From Dendrolimus kikuchii (Eukaryota; Arthropoda; Insecta; Lepidoptera; Lasiocampidae), in contig CM034392.1 of assembly GCA_019925095.2 (NCBI GenBank), positions 5,406,887-5,470,886 of the forward strand: 64,000 nucleotides of DNA, written 5' to 3'. Below the pieces are notes generated by a model. The model saw only the letters and a program-made list of their open reading frames with translations. It searched no databases and was not told the DNA's origin. This document shows positions 29,726 through 41,700 of this stretch, one piece after another; positions within the stretch are counted from its first letter, which is position 1, and each line of letters begins with the position of its first letter. The position numbers and the translations under genes were made by a program.

Positions 29726-32700
29726 CTAAACGGTCTCGTATTGGCTGCGGATGGAACGAGCCAAGCAACATGCGAAGATTACTCCCAACAGCTGAAACAA
29801 ATACAATGTATTATTAAAAATGCTGAAAATGACTCGATAAAAAAATCTTAACTATTTTTTGTCGTGTAGAGAAGATAACATGTATTCTTTGCTTTATATT
29901 TTGTACTATATTGTCTACGTTCCACTTGTGGCTCACAGCACCCAATGTGCTACTTCAGCCGTTCCACATAGCCACTACGGTCATTATAGACGTGGCGAAA
30001 ACGACACTAATGACGTCATAATTTCTGATCATGCAGCGCTCACAACGACCCATGTGGGTCGAAGTGGGCGTTGATCACAGAACATGAATTCTCTCTATCG
30101 ATACGTTGAAAAAGGCGCGAATTTCAAATCAACCAATGATATTTGTGCATGTCGTCATTAATGATGTCAACGCTTCATATGTTCCACTCGAGTTTATGAT
30201 TATAACGCTCGTAAGCAAATGGAACAGGAAAAATGGCGGTCGTGAGCGCGGTCGTTGTGTCTCATGTGGAACTCGGCCTATGTACCAGCGAAATTTCGTT
30301 TGTGTTGACACGAGGAACGACTTGTTTGTCAGTGAGTTTTTACAATAAAATTTTTAAATGAGAAGAAAAAACAGGGGGTTTAATTCGAACCAGCAGATTT
30401 CGAAAATAGAACTTTTAGAATTTTTAACTGTTTGTTTGTTAGAGCGTCGAGTGAAAACTAATGAACTGATTTAAATGAAACTACACAGAGTGTGCTTATT
30501 ATACAGGTTTTTTTTTAAATATTATGAACAACTCTACGGACTCGAGTTCCGTATTTTTATTTTACAACTTAATTTCTAGATTTATCTAGATGCATGATGA
30601 AAGAATGACTAAACAGATATGCAATGCAAAAGTAGATGGATGCATAAGTCGTGGCAGGCCACGACACACCTTCCATGATCAAATTGATCGTGTACTAGCA
30701 GAAGGTGATGTCAGGAGCCTTAAGAACAGACGAGCGTGCATGACAACAGTTATGAATGTCAAAGAAGCAAGTGAGGTGTGTAAGAATAAGCCTGAATGGC
30801 GCTCTGTTGTTCTTGCCTACCCCGCAAGGGAACTGGCGTGAAGTTATATATGTATGTATGTAATTTCTAGATTTAATTTTTTGAGTTTAACACGCTTATT
30901 AATTATTTTGGTTCTTGTGTGTGACATTAATTTATTGATTTTTGTTTTGAGGTGTATGTATCTTACGAATAACTTATTATATTAATTTATTCTAGTTTTA
31001 ATACTAACTTATACTAATGTAGTGTATCTGTTACATGCTGGTGTTGTGAGGAAGTGCATGTGCAATGTGGGTCTTATATCTATGCTTATATATATTACCT
31101 AGTGCCATGTGTTTTGTTTTTTTTTCTTTTCTGTGCCTGGGTTATTAATTTTTAGGCTCTTTGTGTGTCTTGGTTTGTTTGTGAAATGTGCGTGTAATGC
31201 AATGCGGTGGTAGTGCGCGTTGGTTTTATACAGGGTTAAAACACTTAGGATACTTTTTATCCCGATATATGATACCGTTTCCGTGGGATAGACGAATACA
31301 GCCAAAAAAAGTGGCGCTGCGTTTGCGTTTTTTTTTGGTGCTACCGTCGCAATTCACTCAGAAATACGTGGTCACAATGAGAAGGCGAAGGAAGTTTTGC
31401 TGTCATATAGCTGTAAGTACAATATACGGGAGGTCGTGTAAAAAGCTGTATAATATGTGTTATAGTCAAACATCGAAGCTCTGACGCTCCTAGGTTTGAC
31501 TAAAACCTCAGATCTGACATAAAGCCTTAATCAAAGTCCAAATAAACGACGTATTTCTGCCTTTGGCTAATTTTCCTCTAACCTAGGAGAGACTAATTTA
31601 TACAGTCATAAAACATGTAACAAGTGCAGTACGAATCGACGTTTGACCGAGTCTGGCACAGTCGCTTCTAGGATCGACTAGGCAAAACCCGAAACAGACT
31701 ATTTTGCGTTTGTCTAAAAAGTTAGATACTTCTAAGTTTGACTAAAAATACTTTAGTGAAAGGCCGAAATTGGAATTTATTTCCGGTCCTGTCGAAAAGA
31801 TTTGGCCAAACCTAGGATAAACCAGTCATTCCGGGAAGAGACTGCATATCGACCTTTGACTATAACACATATATGTAACTCGATTTTTTCCTACTACTTT
31901 ATTTTGAGAGCAAAAATTCAGACAAGTTACATTGCATTAATTTTTTATCTAGGCGCTTTTCGCCGTCGGAAAATACCGACTGTCCCAATAAATAAACTAT
32001 ACCATTTTCCGGGATAAAAAATATCCTGCGTCCATTCCCTGTATATATTGAGATTAGATATGCGAATTCAGTGAATTTGGTACTAAGGTTTTCCGTAAGA
32101 ATAATGAGAGTTACTTTCGCATTTATAATATAAAGTCTAAATAAAATGTTGATAAATCATGTAGCTCGTCTTTAATGATTTAGAATAATTTTAATATTAA
32201 GAAAAAAAAAAATTTGTTAACTTTTTTGAAAAGTATTACAAGTTTACTTATTTCTGGACTGGCGTTCAATGGGCGAGGAAAGTGAGTCCCTAAAAAAAAC
32301 AAAGGATTGTTACCTGTACAACGGCAATGCCGAGTCCGACCCCGCCGAGCACGTAGGCGATGTCCTTCATGTAGTTGACGAGCTTGTCCAGGCAGCCGAC
32401 GCTGTGGAAGTAGGGCGAGTCGGTGCCGCAGGGAGTGGTCGCGCCGGACGAGACCTCCTTGGCGGAGCAGCACGAGTCGGGAATCGGGAGACCGTTCTTC
32501 GGCCAGTCGTCGGCGCTTTTGATGCCGCAACAGTTCAACTGGTATACGGTAAGTGAGACATTACAAAATATTCTAAATCTATATACTATATTCAATACGT
32601 AAATGGTTCGAGTTTGTACAATGCATTTAAAAATGTGAAAAAAAAAACAGGCTAATTTAGACAGCACATTCCGAAATAATAATTTTAGAATTTTTATCTG

Positions 32701-35700
32701 TCTGTCTTTTACAGCATCACATGAGAAGTACTGAACAGATTTAAATGAAACGTCGGAAAAACAAAAATCAAATAAATTACTGCGCTTAAAACCGTTTAAA
32801 CGTAGTTTCATTATGTATACCAGTCGCGAAAACTTAAGAAAATATTAGATTTAAATGAAACTTGATATAGAGCTAACTTTATTCCGGGGCGTAACTTAGG
32901 ATACTTTTTATCCCGATACATGACGTCGCTTGCGTGGGATAAACCAAAAATAGCGAAAAAGATGGCGCTGCGATCGCATATATTTTGGAAACTACTGAAC
33001 GTATATTAATGAAACTCGACATAGTGCTGGCTTATAACCCGAGTTAACACTTAAGATGCATTTTATCCCGATAAATGACGTCGTCTCTTTAGGATGGACG
33101 GATTAGAAAAATATATGGCGCTGCAATCCCTTTTCTCAATTCTAGTACAAATATCTACGTTGTCATAAACAACATGTCATCTATTGTATTACTTAAAATC
33201 TGTTGGTTTCGATTCGCCTCTGTTTTGTTGGACAGTTGTCTAGACTATATGGACTTAGTTTCTTTGTTAATACTATATGTAACAAACCAATATAAGTTTT
33301 TATGTAAGTAAAGTAATGCTACCGCCTAGGGTCTGGCAAGCCGCGTGACAAAACTAGTCTATGCTAATATTATAAGAGGTATAGTTCAGTATTTTCGTAA
33401 GTTTTCGCGAATAGTATAGACATAATAAAACTACGTTTTAACGGTTTTAAGCTTGTAAATAATAACCATAAACAAAAATTAAAACTAAAGAACTAAAATG
33501 AACAAGTTGAAGGTAGGCTCAATAAAGACTTTAACAATACTCATTGACACTTGATATCATTGTCCTCCGTGATCACTGCTACTGAAAACGTCGGAAAAAA
33601 TAAAATAAAATACCGCGCTTAAAACCGTTAAAACGCAGTTTTATTAGAGGTAAAGTTTGTGAGTTTGTTTGTAGGAAGTAATTGAACTACTGAACTGATT
33701 TTGAAAACTCTTTCATCAGTAGAAAGCTACATTATTCCTGAGTGAAGGAAAGGTGAGGGAAAGAAGGCCGAAATTATGGGTTTCAGAAGATTCTTCTGGG
33801 TATATAAGCAGCGTAAGGCGCGCCTACCGGGGAGACAGAGGAGCGATAAACACGAAATTTACTCCATTGGGAGGAGGAGTACGATTAACAGCGAAAGTGG
33901 AGTTTAGTTCAACCACAGCGAAGCGACAAGTGCGATACGAAAGAGTTGGAAGAGAAGTTTAATAGAAGCTTCAGTGTGGGAGGAGTGTAGCGTAGTATAA
34001 GAGGAGATCTAGAAGCGAGCTACACGCGGTAATTTCGGAGGTGAGCACTGCAGTAGCAGGTGGTCTACGCAATATCGGCGACGGTATTGTGAGTGAGACA
34101 TCTTATCGTCGGGACAGTGTCGTTAGTTATGCGTGTAGGGGCCACCCTGCGAAAAAGAATCACGTAAGGCTGTGTAAGTTAATAAAAGCGTTTAGTTAAA
34201 AAACTGGTGTTTCCTTCCAAACTTAAGTGCGTATCCCCCCCGCTCGCACGTAACAATACTATAATGCTTTCACAATTTCATTCATAACTATACTATCCAA
34301 GGATGGGCCGAAATTCGTTTTACATTTGGTTTGACCGAATTTCGGCACCTTGAGCCAAACTTTGGAATTCGGCCGAAAATCGGTTTCAATGCCGAACATT
34401 CGATGCAAGAAAAAGTAAAATACCTACTTGCACTAATTTGACTGAAATTAATAGAAATCATAACTATCATAAACGTAAAATAAAATTAGGCCATTATATA
34501 TTCATGTTCATTTATTTTAGTTAAGAACATGTAAAACGCTAACTTGCAATGTGATAAATATTCAATTAGTTCTTCTTAATGGCCTTATAAATCTTTTCCT
34601 AATTAAATATACATCAAATTAAAACAAAAATAAAATAAACATGGTAGTCTTCTAATTCTTTTGAAAATCTCATCAGTGACTAGTAGTAAGTGTAACTGTT
34701 TAATTATAATGCGTAACTTGAAATTAAAAAAAGAAAATTCTAACGGACATCAGCAATTACAACTTTATAGTGATTGAAATAACTTTTTTACAAACTAAAC
34801 AATAACGTTCTTAATGACGTGTTACTTTTAAGAGAAGGCGGCGAAATTAAACCGAAGTTAGTATTCGATTCAAACCACATTCGGCCGATCCCTAATACTA
34901 TCGCTACTGTTCTGTCTAATATACTTTTTAACAGTCATATTGTTTCCATCTGCTGTCCTTCTCAAACAATCCTTCAAAATATTCTTTCCAGAGGTTCAAT
35001 ATGCATTCTTCTTCTTTCACAAAGCATCCATTATTGTCTCTGACAACGTTGAGCTCAGAATGTACTGTCTTTCCTCTGGCTCCTTTTATAGTCTTCCAAA
35101 AATATTTTATGTTATTCTGGAAATCTTCAGTGATTCTTTCATCCAAATCATCTTTTGCCTCATTCTTTTTTTTTACTTTATATAAAAATACTTTAATTCA
35201 TAAAAATGGTTTAATGAACAATGGATTACTTAATAAAGTAATTTAAACATGTTTAAATTTTGTATTAAGTATCACTTTGAGAAAACGACAATGTATTACA
35301 GTATTATCTAGTGGATATATTTAACTGGAATGTTTTAGTGTCCTTTTAAATGGAAGGTTTACACAAGTGTCGATTTTACATTATACAATAAATATACATA
35401 TTTGTCATAAATCAGTTTGAACATATTAAATCGTTGGATAGCTAATGACCATGACGAATGCGTTGTAATTTAGATAAGCTAGAACACGGGATGCAAAGCC
35501 AAGGTCAATACAAAAAAAATAAATCGTAAAAAAGCTAGAACTAGTAATCTACAAGTTTGTCAACAGCATTTGCATCTACAATACTTGTTTAAATTATTCC
35601 TTTTCTAGCTTTGATTCAAGAATCCGGTGCAAGTCCTAAGATCCCCTGGGTGTTATTGATGGATCTGTGGGTTAAGTGCTCAACTTAACCTAGAAACTAG

Positions 35701-38700
35701 ATAAATATTGACAACGGTTTAGATTTCTTATAAAAATTTAAAGTATGAAGTTTTAAAGCCCATCAGCTATTACGTAAAAAGATTCATATTTACCAAAAAG
35801 TTAGAAATATACTCACATCAGTTTGGATGATATCAAAGCTCTTGGCGACCTCAGGGTTGGTTTTGTAGTCCTTGATGGTCGCATTGAGATGGCGCATTAT
35901 GGAGTCTTCTAATTCCTGGTGCTTCAAATAGCCAGCGATGCCCACTGCCAATTCAGCAATGAAGATCATTAGGAGAAACGCTGAGAACTGTGAAGAAATA
36001 AATAGAAATTACTTTTATTGCACTCAAACGGAAAAATCAACGGAATACGATCATACTCATTAAATACATAAAGAACGACTGTGCGAGGTAAAAAAGAGAA
36101 TGTATGGGAACTCGCTGTTGGTCTTCGCGAGAAAAGATATAAGGTGTTGATAATGATAGTTGCTCAAAAGCACATATGAAATGAATATATGTGTATGAAA
36201 ACTAAAAATGATCTCCATGGACATTTAGATGTCTGGAGAAATATCTCTTAATAAATTCCTAATGAGCCAAGGTGTTTACTAATTTTTGCTCGGTGATCTG
36301 TATATCTTCACGACGATCAATTATTATTAGGGATGGGCAGAAATTCGTTTTACATTCGGTTTGACCGAATTTCGGCAGCTTGAGCCGAACTTCGGCATTC
36401 GGCCGAAATTCGGTTTAAATGCCGAACATTCGGTGCAAGGAAAAAGTAAAACACCTACTTGCACTATTTTGACTGAAGTTAAAAGAGTTGAAGTGAGAGT
36501 TGAGTTGAAAGTGAGAATCATATTTATCATAACCGTAATATAAAATTTGGCATCTATGTACTCATGGTCATTAATTTTAGTTAGGAACATGTAAATCTTA
36601 ACGTGCAATGTGATACAAAATAAATAAAATTAGTTCTTGGTTGAGTCTTTACTTAATTAAATAGACATCAAATTAAAACAAAAATAAAATAAACTTATTA
36701 TTCTTCTAAGAAACATCAGTAAGTAGTACAACTGCTTAATTATAATGCGTAACTTGAATTTAAAAAAAACACGTCTAAGGGACATCAGCAATTATAACTT
36801 TAATTTTAATTGAAATCACTTTTTACGAATAAAACATGAATTTAGAATTATGAAATGGAGATTTTTTTTCAAGGTCTAAAAATCTAATTTTTTATCCACC
36901 TACTCATACTTAAAATTTACTAGAGGCAGGTTATGGTGTAAAAAAGTAAAAAATTCGGTGTTATCAAGTGGACGTTGTCAACAGGTTACGGTGTGTTGCT
37001 TTTGAGAAAGCGTGGCGAAATCAAACCGAATTTCGGCCGCATTTTTTGTTTTAACCGAATGTTCGGCCGAAGTTCGTATTCGGTTCAAACCACATTCGGC
37101 CCATCCTTAATTATTATTGATTTAGGAATAATACTAAATAGAGTAACATTTTTATTAACAATGGTCGTAGGAGGCAATGATCACGTTGTACATAAATCAT
37201 GCTTCATTCGTGTCACGCTGTGCGGTTAATGCACAGTCCGTGTATGTATTGTATAAGCTATTTATAATAATAGTAGGTACCTCACTTTAAAAATATACAT
37301 TTTATTCTCTCATTATATAAACAGAGAGATAGACAAGAAATTGCGCTGTAACTGGTTGGTAGCTTTATTTAAACAAATTAACAAGCTGACGCGGTTGAGG
37401 GTATGGTGATTAAGTATTATTAATATTATTATGATTTCTTGTCTTTCATTTTTTATTATCTTCATTACAGGAGAAGAAATTCAATTATGATTATTGAATT
37501 AGCCGTAATGTTGGCAATTGAACAGTTTGTTTTTGCAGCTTTTTATGAAGTTTGATAATGTAAATAAATTAGAACAAATTAACTTAATAAAATACGAATG
37601 ACAAAAAATAACGATAAGCTTAAAATAAAGATGTTTAGGTGCTTACTAAAGCTTGAAAATGATCTGATTTTTACATAACCAATTTTGTATGGAACCGACT
37701 CAGAGAAAATCAAAGAGGAAAATCTTTTTCAACTGGATAAAACAAAAGTCATCGTTTAATACGAAAGTAAAATTCAAACATGAGAATATCCCGGAAGGCT
37801 CCTAATCCAAATGGGCATAAAATCGACGCGTTATTATTGTGACTAGTTGTCGCCCCGTGGTCGAAATTCGACCTTATGGTTATTATTTTAATATTTGTAT
37901 GTCTTTCAAGACCACGGGCCATAAAAATGGCCGGAAATTTGGAGGGCTTGCGTGGGGCCATGGAAAGGCCAACACGTAGAGGCCCCTTGACAAACTTAAT
38001 GTAAATGTGGCGTGACACTGACCGGCGATTATCCCCGTTTACACCATATAATAATGCACCCAAGGACAAGCCCCGGTCAGTGTAGGACTATTGTGGGAAA
38101 TGAGGACAAAAAGTACCGGGCTATTGGGGTGAACTGCTAGTGGTACTGGGGATCTGGAAATATGGGGACTATGGCGTCTGCTCGTCGCAATGTTCAGGGA
38201 ACATGGAAAAATGGGCAGACGGTGACTCGCCACTCCCTGCATGGGCCCCAAAAAAATGCCATAAAAGACAGGGGAAACATGGGTGTGAGTGCCTAAGGGG
38301 TGTAGAGAGGTGGGCTGCAGTTTCACCGAAGCTACTTCTGACGTGATGCCATTTATCACTTCCACCCCTGGAGCTTGAGTCTTAGCTCTAGCGATCTCCA
38401 CTCCGTGCCGGCTGGCGAAGGCAAGCACGGAGGCGGGGGCCTTGCCTTGGCTCCCGGAGTCAGCTACGAGGTGTCGCCACTCACCTAAGGCTTCGCCACA
38501 AAGCCCCCCTGCGGGAACACAGATATACTCACAGATTTCGCCAAGGCTACCCTGTTAATATGACTTTAACAATAAACAAGAGTATATATGCGTGTGTCAA
38601 ATACATTGTGGTGTGTGTAATGTTTTTTTTATTGATTTAATGTATTTTTATGCATAATTTAAAAAATACATTAGCATTCTGCACTCCTCTATATAAACTA

Positions 38701-41700
38701 CAAGTGTGCGAAATTTCATACTCCACCGTCCGTGCAATTTTCGTATAAAGGGACGTACAAAGTTTTTGCTTCACGTATTAATATATAGATACACGATGAG
38801 TTCGTTGGCAATCTGCTTAAACCCAAAGTACATACAAACAAGGTGATTACGATAAGCGGTTACTGTCGCCTGCAAGCTGCTGTAATGTGGGTACTCGTTT
38901 ACCGATAAATTATTGATTTTATTATTTACCAAGAATACACGCTTTTTTACAAAAATGTCAATTTTTCAAGTTTCTATATTAAAGTCTAACAATAAACACT
39001 AATAATAATTCTGGTTCGATATTTCTCAAGGTCTGAATAACAATTGGACTTAGATATTTGGATTCGATTTTGAACAAAATATTTGTATGATTTACATATA
39101 ATTTGCTATCGATGTACTATCTTAACTTGTGATAGGCGAGACTGGTAATGGGACCTTTGGGAAAAAGCAACCCCTAGATGTTGCAGGCATGATTTTTTAT
39201 AAGAAATATAATATAGGTTTTCCGTTTCACCACGAACACACCTAATGTCGAGTCGATGATACAACCATAGCAGCGTTTGAAAAAAGAATGTGTAATTCAT
39301 GTGTTTCAAATATTTATTATTATGGTGCGGCTTCATCTGGGATAATATTACAAATAGATGCCGTCTAACGTAGATATGGCGATGGGTTTAATGGGTTATT
39401 TAAGATGCGACATTGTTAATGATGTTAAATATTGACAGATAGATAACGTATGTATATACACTAATTATGCTATTGCTTAGTTTATTACCTTTACGACCTG
39501 ACACAGAGAGAAGTTTAATTTCACAATACAAGCTCAGTTTTATATACAGTGTAAGCTCCATGTAACGTCACTCGATTTAACGACAAACTCCCTTAAGCGC
39601 TGAAATCACTTGGCTTTGGTTGGTTTAGCTTGTCTTCCATGGTACCGTACAGTGTCGTGGACAGCGTCGACACTTTTGGCAGGCGACCGCCCTGGCCTCT
39701 CCAGGCGGATGTACTGGCGAAAGTGCGGCGCTCCCGACAGGATGCTCTCGCTCGCGGCCTGGTCTTCTGCCAGGTCGAAATCGAGGCGATCAGGAAGCGG
39801 GAAACCGCCTCCATGCTCGCCATCTGGTCTCAAGAGTTGGAAAACCCTGTGGCCGGCGGCTACACGGTGGAGGCAATCAGGCCGCAGCTGATGGAATGGG
39901 TCACCCGCGAAAGCGGAACCCTGACCTTCAGGTTGACACAGATAGTTACCGGACACGGGTGTTTCGATAAGTATCTGTGTCACATTGTGGGCTGCTTGCC
40001 TTCCCCGGAATGCCGCCAGTGCGGCGCACCCAACACGGCGTTTCACACGCTAGTCGAGTGCGCGGCATGGGCGCCGCAGCGTTTCGAACTCGAGACACAA
40101 GTAGGAGCGATCGACTCGCTCTGCAGTCTGGTGAAAGCCATGCTGCATAGCAGCGATACCTGGGGGGCTGCGGTTACTTTTTGTGAGACGGTAATGTCTC
40201 TCAAAGAAGCCGCCGAACGAGATAGGGAGAGGAGTATTATTGCGCGTACTAATGCGACTCCACGTGGACGCCGGCGGTTGTCTGGCATCCGGAGACGCAG
40301 GTATGCGCATGACTTCCCACCCTGAATAATACCGCTTCGGGGGGCCTTTAGCTATCAAGGGAGCAAAGGATTCATAACCCCTGCTGACGAAGTGTGTTCT
40401 GATTCCCGGGGCACATTCAGGCACTTTTTGCGCTGGATCGGACTGGGCGTAACTACGTTCTCTCAGCCTTTCCTACATAAAAAGCGCGGGGCACATGGGA
40501 GGAGGGTGGTTTTACTGGGTAGTGGTTGTGGCCCGTGCAACTTCTCTGAGTCTCCACACAAGCTGGCTTGATTATTGTTCGGATTGCCCCTTTTAAAAGG
40601 GTGAAAGCCTTCATGATCAACTATGGTCTAATCCCTTGCAAAGGACCCAGTATTGTGCGTAAATAGCATTTCCCCCGCCTTAAAAAAAAAAGCTTGTCTT
40701 CCATACAATGATACACTCTATATAGCATAACACCCACTCTCAATAATTACAACAATTAAGTAATAAAAAGTACTTTTTAAGTTGCCAAAATTAGTAAAAA
40801 CTGCGCAGCCGTGTAGGTTCTTTTATCTCTTTATTATCCTTGCCCGTAATAAACTTCACTGTCGGCATCACCATACCGAAATTTCTAAGAAATGCCGAAA
40901 TTTCTAAGTACTTCTTTTATCACCAAGATGCCTCAATATCGCAAGATATGAATAAAATAAGTAAAAAAATACAACAAAATTACTGGTTCAGCAAAAAAGT
41001 CAGACAAAAATAAAAAACTTCTCTCCATTTAACGACAATTCTCTATAACGCCATAAAATTCAGTCCCGTCGGTGTCGTTATATAGAATTTATTCTGAATT
41101 TCCTATTCAAAATAATTTTGAAAACAGTTGATTACAGTGCACAAAATTGATGGAAATAAGGATTCGGTTTGAACTCTTAAATGATATATGGAAAAATTAA
41201 CAAACGACTTGAGTAATATTCTGAGAACTTAAGAACCAGTACAACAAGTTAAAAAGCAGTTGTTTTACTCTATTTTATGAATCGATCATTGCCATGAATT
41301 AAAGATTGATGTCATAGATTGAGATCCCAGTCACCCCAGACTTACGTGATTTTAGGAAAGATGAAACTTTCAGCATCAGTAGTTTAACATAAACTTAGAA
41401 AGGAATGGATACTTGCTAAGCTGAAAGCGAGGCCGTTTTTCAGGTAGCAAGTAGCAAGTATCAAAGGTGGAAAATAACCATGCTAACTTACGTCAAAGTA
41501 GCAAGGCTAGTTTTTACATATGTCATATATGATATTGTTATAAACGAAGATATAGAGTTGCCAGACACTTCCTGTGAACCATAACTTTTGACAAACAATT
41601 AAAAAAAGGGACCTTACGTCATTTTAGGAAGGCTGAATTTTATATATATATTACCAAGTATAATATTTTAAAATATTTTCCAATGAGCCAGGCAAATCTG

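Noticed and set aside
32269..32556. Plus-strand open frame of 95 codons opposite tetraspanin exon 4
   Set aside because: Antisense to the CCG-containing exon; composition follows from the cysteine-rich exon.
33753..33962. 69-codon plus-strand open frame in the LTR-like block
   Set aside because: No similarity to gag or any known protein; the context is a non-coding LTR-like sequence.
39606..40424. Other frames over the R1-clade fragment (minus-strand 146 and 124 codons)
   Set aside because: High GC makes long chance frames; the plus-strand frame has the zinc knuckle.
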